A stretch of DNA of 64,000 nt from Betaproteobacteria bacterium (GTDB taxonomy: Bacteria; Pseudomonadota; Gammaproteobacteria; Burkholderiales; Burkholderiaceae_C), in the NCBI GenBank assembly GCA_025358155.1, contig JANYKR010000039.1:35806-99805 (forward strand), read 5' to 3'. Below are positions 9,448 through 17,541 of this stretch, piece by piece (position 1 is the stretch's first letter; each line of letters starts with the position of its first letter). A program made the translations under genes and the position numbers. Under the pieces are notes generated by a model. It did no database searches and was not told the DNA's origin. It saw only the letters and a list, made by a program, of their open reading frames with translations.

Positions 9448-9478
9448 CGTGCACCGCCAACCTGTGCGTCGGTGCACG
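9448..9478. promoter_or_regulatory. 9-base inverted repeat upstream of the iron ABC operon
   Basis: CGTGCACCG (9448-9456) and CGGTGCACG (9470-9478) are perfect inverse complements with a 13-base spacer. The element lies 42 bases upstream of the iron-binding-protein start, in the untranslated divergent region. It could be an operator or a 5' UTR hairpin. It does not resemble a Fur box. Confidence 0.5.
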
Positions 9479-9585
9479 GTATTCACCGACCGGGAGTGTG
9501 TCATTTGGGCCGTGGGCTCGCACTACCTTGGTCAGGGGGGCTGGCCGGACGCTGAAGCTCCAGAAGCTGCGCCGGCGTGCAAATT

Positions 9586-9609
9586 GGCGCTTCAGGGGGC
9601 GCTTCAGGG
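9586..9609. repeat. 12-base direct duplication
   Basis: GGCGCTTCAGGG occurs twice head to tail, followed by GCGCC. It lies in the untranslated region between the iron operon and the ebo cluster. Confidence 0.7.
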
Positions 9610-9859
9610 GCGCCGCAGTCTGCGCCGCTGAACCCAGACGGTGCCTGCGGGGAGCCTGAGGAGGCTCGGCCGCTCCCCCCCAACCGGAGGGGCCCAGGCG
9701 CCGGCTCGCCCGTTACACTCATATTTTGAACTATCCGCCCTCTCTGCAGCCACAAGGCATGCCAATCTGCAACCCCTCGACAACGCGTCGCCAGATGTGC
9801 CGGCTGAGGCCCAGGAGCGTGGGCGGTCCGACACCATCGGGCACCCCGCCGGGCCCGAC

Positions 9860-11257
9860 ATGACGCCCACCCTTGTGCTGAATGTGGTGGGGCTCACGCC
9901 CGGCTTGCTCGCGCATGCGCCCAACTTGCAGGCACTGGCCAAGGCAGGCGCGGTGCGCCCGCTCACCACGGTGTTGCCGGCCGTCACCACCACGGTGCAG
10001 TCCACCCTGCTCACCGGCTTGCCGCCCCGCGATCACGGCATCGTGGCCAACGGCTGGTATTTCCGCGATTTGTCGGAGATCTGGCTCTGGCGCCAATCGA
10101 ACCGGCTGGTGGCGGGCGAGAAGGTCTGGGAGGCTGCCAAGAAGCGCGACCCGGCCTTCACCTGCGCCAAGTTGTTCTGGTGGTACAACATGTATGCGAG
10201 CGTCGACTTTGCGGTCACGCCCAGGCCGATGTACCTGGCGGACGGCCGCAAGATGCCCGACATCCACACCCACCCGGCCGGGCTTCGGGATGAGTTGCAG
10301 GACAGCCTGGGGGAGTTTCCGCTGTTCCGCTTTTGGGGCCCGGGCGCCGACATCGAGTCGAGCCGCTGGATCGCGCGCAGCGCGCTGCATGTGCTCACCA
10401 AGCACCAGCCCACGCTCACGCTGGTGTACCTGCCGCATCTGGATTACGACCTGCAGCGCTTCGGCCCGCGCCACCCGGCCATCCCGGCCCAGGTCGCGGC
10501 TGTCGATGCGCTGTGCGCGCCGCTGATCGAAAAAGCCCACTCGACCGGTGCCCACGTGGTGGTGCTGTCCGAGTACGGCATGACCGAGGTTTCGCGCCCG
10601 GTCCACATCAACCGCGCGCTGCGCCAGGCCGGCTGGCTCAAGGTGCGGCTTGAACGCGGGCTGGAGCAACTCGATGCCGGGGCCAGCGATGCCTTTGCGG
10701 TGGCCGACCACCAGCTTGCGCACGTCTACGTGGCCCGGCCGGAGTTGGTGGGCGAGGTTGCCGCCTGCCTGAGGGGTTTGCCCGGCGTGGAGGCGGTGCT
10801 GGACGAAGACGGCAAACGGGCCGCCGGGCTGGACCATGCCCGATCGGGTGAGCTGGTGGCCATTGCCAAGGCCGACAGCTGGTTCACCTACTACCACTTT
10901 CTCGACGACTCGCGCGCGCCGGACTTTGCACGCACGGTCGAGATCCACCGCAAGCCCGGCTACGACCCCGCTGAGCTGCTGTTCGACCGCAAGCTCGCGT
11001 TTCCCAAACTGGCCGTGGCCGCGCGCCTGGCGCGCAAGGCGCTGGGCATGCGCTACCTGATGGATGTGATCGGGCTGGACGCGACGGTGGTGCGCGGCTC
11101 GCACGGCCGCCCTACCGACAGTGAGCAAGACGGGCCCTTGTTCATCACCAGCGCGCCCGATTTGCTCGCGCCGGGGCCGGTGAGCGCGGCATCGGTCAAG
11201 CAGTTGCTGCTCGACCATCTGTTCCCCGCCTCGGCCGGAACAGTGGGCCCGCCATGA
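9860..11257 (+). CDS. eboF: EboF-like alkaline phosphatase superfamily / type I phosphodiesterase
   Basis: A 465-residue protein from ATG 9860 (MTPTLVLNVVGLTPG); the open frame upstream has no similarity and no Shine-Dalgarno. It has the phosphodiesterase/nucleotide pyrophosphatase layout: a Thr-rich nucleophile region TTTVQSTLLTGLPPRDHG (residues about 40-57), metal ligands in YLPHLDYDLQRFG (about 190-202), LSEYGMTEV (about 235-243) and GSHGRP (about 412). No signal peptide is evident, which fits a cytoplasmic enzyme. It is the first gene of an ebo cluster and overlaps eboA by ATGA. The substrate of EboF is not known. Confidence 0.85.
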   Translation: MTPTLVLNVVGLTPGLLAHAPNLQALAKAGAVRPLTTVLPAVTTTVQSTLLTGLPPRDHGIVANGWYFRDLSEIWLWRQSNRLVAGEKVWEAAKKRDPAFTCAKLFWWYNMYASVDFAVTPRPMYLADGRKMPDIHTHPAGLRDELQDSLGEFPLFRFWGPGADIESSRWIARSALHVLTKHQPTLTLVYLPHLDYDLQRFGPRHPAIPAQVAAVDALCAPLIEKAHSTGAHVVVLSEYGMTEVSRPVHINRALRQAGWLKVRLERGLEQLDAGASDAFAVADHQLAHVYVARPELVGEVAACLRGLPGVEAVLDEDGKRAAGLDHARSGELVAIAKADSWFTYYHFLDDSRAPDFARTVEIHRKPGYDPAELLFDRKLAFPKLAVAARLARKALGMRYLMDVIGLDATVVRGSHGRPTDSEQDGPLFITSAPDLLAPGPVSAASVKQLLLDHLFPASAGTVGPP

Positions 11258-12144
11258 GCGATGCGATGGCGCCAGGCGAACTGCTGAGCCCTGAGGCAGC
11301 GCTCCAGCAGTGGCTGGACGCCCGGCTCGATGCGCCCGCTGCGCAGTGGCTGCAGGGCGCCGTGGCGAGCCTGGCGCAGGCGACGACCGACCGCGAACTG
11401 TTCCGCAGCATCAGCCTGGTCTCGCGCAAGCTGGGCAAGGCGCCGCTCGCGCTGGACGCGGCGGCGCTGGCTTGCGCCGAGAAGACCAGGCCGGGCTGGA
11501 ACCCGTCGTCATGGACACTCGACCAGGCGGGGCGGGTGCGGCTGCTGCTGGCCACTGCGGGTGACAGCGACAGCTTCGTGCGGCGGCTCGACCAGCTTTG
11601 CGCCACGGCGGACGTGGACGAACTGGTGGCGTTCTACCGAGGCCTGCCGCTCTACCCCGATGCGCCGCGACATCGTCTGCGCGCCGCCGAGGGCCTGCGC
11701 AGCAACATGAAAGTGGTGTTCGAGGCCGTGGCCCACGGCAACCCTTACCCGGCCGAGCAGTTGGCGCAGGACGCCTGGAACCAGATGGTGCTCAAGGCGA
11801 TTTTTGTGGGCAGCGCGCTGGCCCCGATCGTCGGTCTCGACCCGCGCGCCAATGCGACGCTGGCGCGCATGCTCGGCGACTATGCGCACGAGCGTTGGGC
11901 TGCGTCCCGGCCGGTCAGCCCGGAGCTGTGGCGCTGTGTCGGACCGTTTGCAACCGGGCCGCTGCTGGCCGATCTGGGGCGGGTGCTGGAGTCTGGCACC
12001 CCGCCGGAGCGCGCGGCCGCCATGCTGGCCCTGCGCAGCGCCACCGACTTGCAGGCGCGCAAGCTGCAAGAAAATCACGCTGGACTGCGCGATGCAGTGG
12101 CGGCGGCTGGCACCGACTGGGGATCGGTGCTCGAATTCAAATGA
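11254..12144 (+). CDS. eboA: EboA domain-containing protein
   Basis: A 296-residue, mostly helical soluble protein of no known activity. The conserved EboA core is visible: AWNQMVLKAIFVG (about 173-185), LDPRANATLARMLGDYAHER (about 195-214) and PELWRCVGPF. Its ATG overlaps the eboF stop (ATGA). The family is found only with other ebo genes, so this protein is the best marker that the cluster is a true ebo cluster rather than a chance collection of aldolase, TatD and UbiA genes. Confidence 0.88.
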   Translation: MSDAMAPGELLSPEAALQQWLDARLDAPAAQWLQGAVASLAQATTDRELFRSISLVSRKLGKAPLALDAAALACAEKTRPGWNPSSWTLDQAGRVRLLLATAGDSDSFVRRLDQLCATADVDELVAFYRGLPLYPDAPRHRLRAAEGLRSNMKVVFEAVAHGNPYPAEQLAQDAWNQMVLKAIFVGSALAPIVGLDPRANATLARMLGDYAHERWAASRPVSPELWRCVGPFATGPLLADLGRVLESGTPPERAAAMLALRSATDLQARKLQENHAGLRDAVAAAGTDWGSVLEFK

Positions 12145-12160
12145 CCCAATGGAGAAAGCC

Positions 12161-13087
12161 ATGCGCTTCATCGACCCCCACATCCACATGATGTCGCGCA
12201 CCACCGACGACTACGAACGCATGAAGGCGGCCGGCATCGTCGCCGTGATCGAGCCGGCGTTCTGGATGGGCCAGCCGCGCACCAATGTCGGCAGCTTTGT
12301 GGACTACCTGTCGGGCATCGTCGGCTGGGAGCGTTTTCGCGCGTCGCAGTTCGGCATTCGCCACTACTGCACCATCGGCCTCAACAGCAAAGAAGCCAAC
12401 AACGAGGCGCTTGCCGAGGCGGTGATGGACGTGCTGCCCCGCTACCTGTCCAAGGAGGGCGTGGTGGCGATTGGAGAGATTGGCTACGACGACATGTCCG
12501 CGCTGGAGGACAAGTACTTTCGGGCGCAACTTGCGCTGGCACGCGAGTACGACATGCTGGTGATGGTGCACACACCGCACCGCGACAAGAAGGCGGGCAC
12601 TTCGCGCAGCATGGATGTGGCGCTGGAGATGGGCCTGGCACCGGGCAAGGTGATCATCGACCACAACAACGAAGAGACGGTTCGCGAGGTGCTCGACCGT
12701 GGCTTCTGGGCCGGGTTCACGCTGTATCCCCAAACCAAGATGGGCAATGAGCGCATGGTCGAGGTCGTGCGCCAGTACGGCAGCGACCGCATCTTCGTCG
12801 ACTCCAGCGCCGACTGGGGCGTGTCCGATCCGCTGGCCGTGCCCAAGACTGCAAACCTGATGCTGCAGCGCGGCATCGCGGCCAAGGACGTCGAAGCGAC
12901 CTGCTACGGCAATGCTCTGGCCGCCTACGGCCAGAGCGGCCAGATGCTCGAATCGCACTGGCTGACCCCTGAACCCGTTGACCAGCGACACTTGTTTGAA
13001 GGCAACTCGGTGCTGCGCGGGCAGACGCCGCAGGTGGGTGACCTGCCTGCCGTGGCGCCGTCCGCCCCGGCCGGGGTGATCGAGTAG
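12161..13087 (+). CDS. eboB: EboB-like TatD family metal-dependent hydrolase
   Basis: 308 residues from ATG 12161, which has a GGAGA Shine-Dalgarno seven bases upstream; ATG 12149 is four codons longer. The TatD metal site is complete: HIH at residues 8-10, Glu in GEIGYDD (about 105), His in HTPHRDK (about 136), His in DHNNEE (about 168) and Asp in DSSADWG (about 214). TatD enzymes cleave phosphoester or amide-type bonds in a TIM-barrel. The natural substrate of EboB is unknown. It lies 16 bases after eboA. Confidence 0.9.
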   Translation: MRFIDPHIHMMSRTTDDYERMKAAGIVAVIEPAFWMGQPRTNVGSFVDYLSGIVGWERFRASQFGIRHYCTIGLNSKEANNEALAEAVMDVLPRYLSKEGVVAIGEIGYDDMSALEDKYFRAQLALAREYDMLVMVHTPHRDKKAGTSRSMDVALEMGLAPGKVIIDHNNEETVREVLDRGFWAGFTLYPQTKMGNERMVEVVRQYGSDRIFVDSSADWGVSDPLAVPKTANLMLQRGIAAKDVEATCYGNALAAYGQSGQMLESHWLTPEPVDQRHLFEGNSVLRGQTPQVGDLPAVAPSAPAGVIE

Positions 13088-13169
13088 GCGTGCCTGTGCA
13101 GGTGCGCCAAATTCAAATGTCGAAAATTTCGCCAGCTGCAGGTTTCCAGACCGCCCAGGAGCCCCCGCC

Positions 13170-14381
13170 ATGAGCGCCACGATCACCCCCCTGCCTCGGC
13201 GCGACGACGAGCGCTCGGCCGTCTACCTGCAATCGTTCACGGTCAGCTACGAGTACCCGGTGTGCTTCACCGACCACTTGTTTGCGCACAGCAATCCGGT
13301 GCTGCGCGACACGATGTTGCGGCGTGAGCCGAAACGGCGCCACCGCTTTGTGGCCTTCATCGACGCCAATGTCGCGGCCTCGTTCCCGTCGCTTGCCCAT
13401 GACATCGCCAGCTATGCGGACAAGCACGCCGACGCCATGGAGCTGCTCGCCCATCCGCAGGTGGTGCCGGGTGGCGAGCATGTCAAGAACGATCCGGCGC
13501 TGCTGACGCGCCTGCAGCACCGGCTGGTGGAGCTGGGCGTCGACCGGCATGCCTTCATCGTGGGCATCGGCGGCGGTGCGTTTCTCGACCTGGTCGGCTA
13601 TGTCGCGTCATCCACCCACCGGGGCATTCGCCACATCCGCGTGCCCACCACGGTGCTGGCGCAAAACGACTCCGGCGTGGGCGTCAAGAACGGCGTCAAC
13701 GCCTTCGGCGTGAAGAACCTGCTGGGCAGCTTTGCGCCGCCGTTTGCGGTGCTCAATGATTTTGACTTTTTGCGCACATTGCAGCCGCGCGACAAGATCG
13801 CCGGCATCGCTGAGGCGGTGAAGGTGGCGTTGATCCGCGACCGCCTGTTCTTTGAGTGGCTCGAAGCCAGCGCGGCTGCGCTGCGTGGCTGCGAAGCCGG
13901 CGCGATGAGCCGCATGATCCGGCACTGCGCCGAGCTGCACATGCGGCAGATCGCGCTCGGCGGCGACCCCTTCGAGTCGGGCAGCGCCCGGCCGCTGGAC
14001 TACGGCCACTGGTCGGCGCACAAGCTCGAATCGCTCACCGACCACGAGCTGCGCCACGGCGAGGCGGTGGCCATCGGACTGGCGCTGGACGCACGCTACT
14101 CGGTGCAGATCGGCATGCTGGCCGCGGGCGGCGAGGACCGGGTGTACGCGCTGCTCAAGCGCCTGGGGTTTCATTTGTGGCATCCGGCACTGGAGTCGCG
14201 CGACGCCAGCGGCCAATGGCTGCTGCTGCGGGGGCTGCAAGAGTTTCGAGAGCACCTCGGCGGTGAGCTGACCATCACGCTGCTGCGCGACATCGGCGTG
14301 GGCGAAGAAGTGCACCGCATGGAGGCCAGCGAGATCCTGCGCGCTCTGGCCTGGCTGCGGCGCCAGGAGTACGGTGCGTGA
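13170..14381 (+). CDS. eboD: EboD-like sugar-phosphate cyclase (dehydroquinate-synthase homologue)
   Basis: A 403-residue protein with a good Shine-Dalgarno (CAGGAG). The NAD-binding turn is HAFIVGIGGGAFLDLVGYVA (about 128-147). Zinc-site residues expected for this family are the Glu in GIAEAVKVALI (about 213), the His residues of GHWSAHKLE (about 279-283) and HGEAVAIGL (about 296). It is longer and more diverged than AroB and has no shikimate neighbours, so EboD is preferred over AroB. The reaction is likely a cyclisation of a sugar phosphate or heptulose phosphate, but this is inferred from the family. It overlaps eboE by GTGA. Confidence 0.88.
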   Translation: MSATITPLPRRDDERSAVYLQSFTVSYEYPVCFTDHLFAHSNPVLRDTMLRREPKRRHRFVAFIDANVAASFPSLAHDIASYADKHADAMELLAHPQVVPGGEHVKNDPALLTRLQHRLVELGVDRHAFIVGIGGGAFLDLVGYVASSTHRGIRHIRVPTTVLAQNDSGVGVKNGVNAFGVKNLLGSFAPPFAVLNDFDFLRTLQPRDKIAGIAEAVKVALIRDRLFFEWLEASAAALRGCEAGAMSRMIRHCAELHMRQIALGGDPFESGSARPLDYGHWSAHKLESLTDHELRHGEAVAIGLALDARYSVQIGMLAAGGEDRVYALLKRLGFHLWHPALESRDASGQWLLLRGLQEFREHLGGELTITLLRDIGVGEEVHRMEASEILRALAWLRRQEYGA

Positions 14382-15589
14382 ACCTGGGCAACGGCGTCCA
14401 CCTGAGCTATTGCAGCAACATCCATCCGGGCGAGTCCTGGGCCGAGGTGCGCGCCAACTTTGACCGCTACGTGCTGGCGGTGCGCGACCGGCTGCTGAGC
14501 GAAGGCGATTTCGGCATCGGCCTGCGGCTGTCGGCACGTGCGGCCACCGAGCTGGCCGACCCAGCGGTGCTGGCCGAGTTTCGCAACTTTTTGAGCCGCA
14601 ACCGGCTGTACGTCTTCACCCTCAACGGCTTTCCCTACGGCACCTTTCACGGCACGCGGGTGAAGGAGGCGGTGTACCTGCCCGACTGGCGCGACCCGCA
14701 GCGCTTGCACTACACCAACCTGCTGGCCGACCTGCTTGCCGAGTTGCTGCCGCAGGCCCTGCCCGGTGAGCCTGCTGTGGAGGGCAGCGTCAGCACGGTG
14801 CCGGGTGCGTTCAAGCCGGCACTTGGCGGGCCACAAGACCTGGCCTTGATGGTTGAGCACCTGCTGTGCCACGTGGCGCACCTGCTCGCACTGCGTGCGC
14901 GCACCGGTCGGCTGATCGCCCTGGCGCTGGAGCCCGAACCGCATTGCTTTCTGGAGACCATCGCCGAGACCAGGGTCTTCTTCCAGCAGTCGCTGCATGG
15001 CCCGGCAGCGGTGCGCCGCCTCACTGAACTCACCGGCCTCGACCCGGTGGCGGCCGCCCGCGCCCTGCATGACCACCTGGGGGTGTGCCTCGACCTGTGC
15101 CACGCTGCGGTCGAATTCGAGGACCCTGCCGATTGCATCGCTGGCCTTGCGCAGGCGGGTATTCGGGTGCACAAGATGCAAATCAGCGCCGGCTTGCGGC
15201 TGCCCACGCTGGCCGCCGATGCGCTGGCAGCGCTGCAGCGCTTTGACGATCCGGTCTACCTGCACCAGGTGGTGCAGCGCGGGCCCGGCGGCATCAGCCG
15301 GTTTGTTGACCTGCCCGAGGCCTTTGCCTCGCTGCAAGGGCCGACCGCAGACCTCGAATGGCGGGTGCATTTTCACGTCCCGATCTTTCTGGATCGGCTG
15401 GGGCCGTTCGGCTCGACGCAATCTTTCATCCGCGAGGTGTTGGCGATCCAGCGAGAGCGGCCGGTGTCGGCCCATCTGGAGGTTGAAACCTACACCTGGG
15501 GCGTGCTGCCCGAGCCGTTTCGCAGCGGCACGGTCGACGCTGCGGTGGCGCGCGAATTGGCGTGGGTACGCACGGAGCTCGGCGCTTGA
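14378..15589 (+). CDS. eboE: EboE-like TIM-barrel 'metabolite traffic' protein
   Basis: 403 residues from GTG 14378, overlapping the eboD stop. The family is recognised by LGNGVHLSYCSNIHPGESW at the N-terminus, NGFPYGTFHGTRVKEAVY in the first third, ALEPEPHCFLETIAET near the middle and GVCLDLCHAAVEFEDP. This is a xylose-isomerase-like TIM barrel with acidic and His residues at the barrel mouth. It is annotated as a metabolite traffic protein only because of the ebo phenotype in cyanobacteria; a catalytic role is more likely from its fold. Its stop overlaps a TTG start of the next gene. Confidence 0.87.
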   Translation: MNLGNGVHLSYCSNIHPGESWAEVRANFDRYVLAVRDRLLSEGDFGIGLRLSARAATELADPAVLAEFRNFLSRNRLYVFTLNGFPYGTFHGTRVKEAVYLPDWRDPQRLHYTNLLADLLAELLPQALPGEPAVEGSVSTVPGAFKPALGGPQDLALMVEHLLCHVAHLLALRARTGRLIALALEPEPHCFLETIAETRVFFQQSLHGPAAVRRLTELTGLDPVAAARALHDHLGVCLDLCHAAVEFEDPADCIAGLAQAGIRVHKMQISAGLRLPTLAADALAALQRFDDPVYLHQVVQRGPGGISRFVDLPEAFASLQGPTADLEWRVHFHVPIFLDRLGPFGSTQSFIREVLAIQRERPVSAHLEVETYTWGVLPEPFRSGTVDAAVARELAWVRTELGA

Positions 15590-16458
15590 ACCTGTCGCTT
15601 GCATTGCGGCTCAGCCGCATCTCCAACCTGCCCACGGTCTGGACCAACGTGGGGGTGGGTGCGCTGCTCGCCGGCGGCAGCGTGGCCGATCCGCGTTTGC
15701 CGCTGCTGATGCTGGCGCTGTCGCTGTTTTATACCGGCGGCATGTTTCTCAACGATGCCTTCGACCGCGAGTTCGATGCGCAGCACCGCCCGGAGCGGCC
15801 GATTCCGTCGGGCCAGGTGTCTGCGCGGCAGGTTTTCAGCTTCGGTTTTGGCATGCTGGCGCTGGGCATGGCGGTTGTCGTCGGGCTGGCTCGCGCTTCG
15901 GGCGGCCTGAGTGCATGGCAGGCGCCTGCGTCGGCCGCTGCGCTTGGCGCCGCGATCGTGTTCTACAACGCCCACCACAAGAACAACCCGCTGAGCCCGC
16001 TGGTGATGGGCTTGTGCCGGGTGCTGGTGGTGCTCACGGCCGCGTTCAGCATGGTGGCCGTTTTGCCGGGCGCGGTGGTGCTGGCCGCCGCCGCGCTGCT
16101 GTGCCACCTGATCGGCCTGACCTACATCGCCAAGCAGGAGCACCTGGACCGCATCGGCAGCCTGTGGCCGCTGGGTTTTTTGGCCTTGCCGCTGCTCTAC
16201 GGGGTCTGGCTGGCCGGGTCTGCGCCGGTGGTCTGGTTGCCGCTGGCCTTGTACGCAACGGTGCTGGTCTTTGCCTTGAATCTGCTGCGGCGCCGCGCCC
16301 GCGGTGATGTGCCGCGCGCGGTCGTCACGCTGATTGCCGGCATGTCGGTGCTGGACGGCGTGATGCTCGCCGGGGCCGGTCAATTGCTGCCGTGTGTGCT
16401 GGCGATTGGCGCGTTTGCGCTCACCCTGGTGCTGCAACGGTGGGTGGCGGGCACATGA
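15586..16458 (+). CDS. eboC: EboC-like UbiA superfamily prenyltransferase
   Basis: About 290 residues if translation starts at the TTG that overlaps the eboE stop (TTGA); a GTG at 15562 would add eight residues. It has about eight membrane helices. The first Asp-rich prenyl-diphosphate motif is NDAFDREFD at about residues 56-64, with the conserved PERPIPSG downstream. The second loop (LIGLTYIAKQEHLD, about 182) is less Asp-rich than in UbiA. It would attach a prenyl chain, or another diphosphate-activated group, to an unknown acceptor in the inner membrane. Its stop overlaps the ferredoxin start (ATGA). Confidence 0.85.
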   Translation: MNLSLALRLSRISNLPTVWTNVGVGALLAGGSVADPRLPLLMLALSLFYTGGMFLNDAFDREFDAQHRPERPIPSGQVSARQVFSFGFGMLALGMAVVVGLARASGGLSAWQAPASAAALGAAIVFYNAHHKNNPLSPLVMGLCRVLVVLTAAFSMVAVLPGAVVLAAAALLCHLIGLTYIAKQEHLDRIGSLWPLGFLALPLLYGVWLAGSAPVVWLPLALYATVLVFALNLLRRRARGDVPRAVVTLIAGMSVLDGVMLAGAGQLLPCVLAIGAFALTLVLQRWVAGT

Positions 16459-16799
16459 ACGGCGCGCCCTTCACCCAAAAAAGCCCCCGAGGCCTGATGC
16501 AAAACGATGCTGGATCGCCGTGCAATGGCCAAGCCGGTCGCCTCGCGCCGGTGATCGACCGCAACCGCTGCGAGGCCAAGGGCGGCTGCGTGCAGGTGTG
16601 CCCGTTCGGCGTGTTCGAGATCCGCCTGCTTGAGCCGTCGGACCGCACTGCGCTGTCGCTCAGGGGCCGGATCAAAGCCTGGGCGCATGGCAACCGCCAG
16701 GCTTACGTCGTTCGCCCGGATGAGTGCCACGCCTGCCGCTTGTGCGTCGAGGCTTGTCCGGAGGCGGCGATCCGCTTGATGCCCCGTCCGGCGGCTTGA
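16455..16799 (+). CDS. Small dicluster ferredoxin, last gene of the ebo operon
   Basis: 114 residues from ATG 16455, which overlaps the eboC stop. The second motif is a complete C-x2-C-x2-C-x3-CP (Cys91, 94, 97, 101). The first is shortened: Cys39-x5-Cys45-x3-Cys49-Pro, so one Cys is absent. By analogy with seven-iron ferredoxins, one cluster may be 3Fe-4S or have a non-Cys ligand. The N-terminal 35 residues are poorly conserved and have no signal peptide. Coupling to eboC implies that a redox step belongs to the ebo pathway in this organism. No reductase is encoded nearby. Confidence 0.88.
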   Translation: MNGAPFTQKSPRGLMQNDAGSPCNGQAGRLAPVIDRNRCEAKGGCVQVCPFGVFEIRLLEPSDRTALSLRGRIKAWAHGNRQAYVVRPDECHACRLCVEACPEAAIRLMPRPAA

Positions 16800-16900
16800 C
16801 CGGCTGAGCCGCACGTCGTTCAGGCTTGCTCCCTGCCGCTTGACCCTGGCGCCCGCCGCGCTGTCACGCCCAAAAACCGCTCGGGCTGTGGGTCAGGTGC

Positions 16901-17296
16901 TCAAGCCGCCAGCATCAGCAGCGCGATGCAGGTGGCGAGACCTGCGGTCCAGACCAGCGTGCGCAGGCTGCCCAGGTTCATCAGGTAGGTGGCGACATAC
17001 ACCACCCGGATGCCGACAAACGCCAGCGCGAGCTGGTCCACCCGGGCCTGGTCGGCCTGCGCCATCTGCGCCAGCAACACCGCCGCCACAAACAGCGGCA
17101 AGGCCTCGAAGCCATTGAGCTGGGCCGCATGGGCGCGCTGTTGCCAACCGGTCAGTCGCGCCTCCCAATCGCGGGGTTGGCGGTTGTCGTAGCGGCCCGC
17201 CGACCCCGGGTTGCGCGCCGAGGCGGCCTTGGCCAAACCCACCGTCAGCACCGGCAGGGCACAGGCTGCCAGTACACACCACTTGGCGATGGTCAT
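16901..17296 (-). CDS. MAPEG family membrane protein
   Basis: 131 residues from ATG 17296 (MTIAKWCVL). Four hydrophobic helices are visible. The MAPEG pattern (RAHAAQLNGFEALPLFVAAV, then AFVGIRVVYVATYL) is clear. Bacterial MAPEG proteins include microsomal-glutathione-transferase-like enzymes, but many have no assigned activity. It converges with the ferredoxin gene (about 100 bases without features between them) and is divergent from the P450 gene, with a perfect palindrome in the shared promoter region. Confidence 0.85.
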   Translation of the reverse strand: MTIAKWCVLAACALPVLTVGLAKAASARNPGSAGRYDNRQPRDWEARLTGWQQRAHAAQLNGFEALPLFVAAVLLAQMAQADQARVDQLALAFVGIRVVYVATYLMNLGSLRTLVWTAGLATCIALLMLAA

Positions 17297-17401
17297 CGCT
17301 GTCCGATCAAAGGATTGAAAGGGCCGATTGTGGCGGGCGGCCGGGCCTGTTGTCACGGGCCGGCGGCCGCGATGTCAGCGCGGCCAACCCGCCGCAGTGG
17401 C

Positions 17402-17421
17402 CTTGTCCCGGTCGGGACAAG
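17402..17421. promoter_or_regulatory. 20-base perfect palindrome between MAPEG and P450 genes
   Basis: CTTGTCCCG (17402-17410) and CGGGACAAG (17413-17421) are perfect inverse complements separated by GT. A further half-site TGTCCCG occurs at 17472-17478. The location, about 105 bases from the MAPEG start and 120 from the P450 start, fits an operator for a dimeric regulator controlling one or both divergent genes. No candidate regulator is encoded next to it. Confidence 0.6.
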
Positions 17422-17541
17422 TGGGCCGGCAGCCATCCCCTATGGTTCAAAATCGCAGCGCCGGGCAGGTCTGTCCCGCCTTGCCTGGTGTCATCGTCAC
17501 AGCCGCCCGTCATTCCCCCACACCCTGCGGCCCCCCGCCCG

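Larger units (their letters stand above)
9407..9859. other. 453-base divergent intergenic region (iron ABC / ebo)
   Basis: No convincing gene is seen here. It holds the inverted repeat at 9448-9478, a perfect 12-base direct duplication (GGCGCTTCAGGG, 9586-9597 and 9598-9609), a GC-rich imperfect hairpin around 9668-9694, and an AT-rich patch at about 9712-9734 that is the best place for the ebo promoter. Open frames across it have no recognisable protein content. Confidence 0.6.

Noticed and set aside
9501-9755. Minus-strand open frame of 84 codons in the iron/ebo intergenic region
   Set aside because: It is Pro/Ala/Gly-rich with no conserved features and crosses the direct duplication; it is most likely chance.
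13170-14381. Reading this gene as shikimate-pathway AroB
   Set aside because: It is longer and more diverged than AroB, has no shikimate neighbours, and sits between eboB and eboE.
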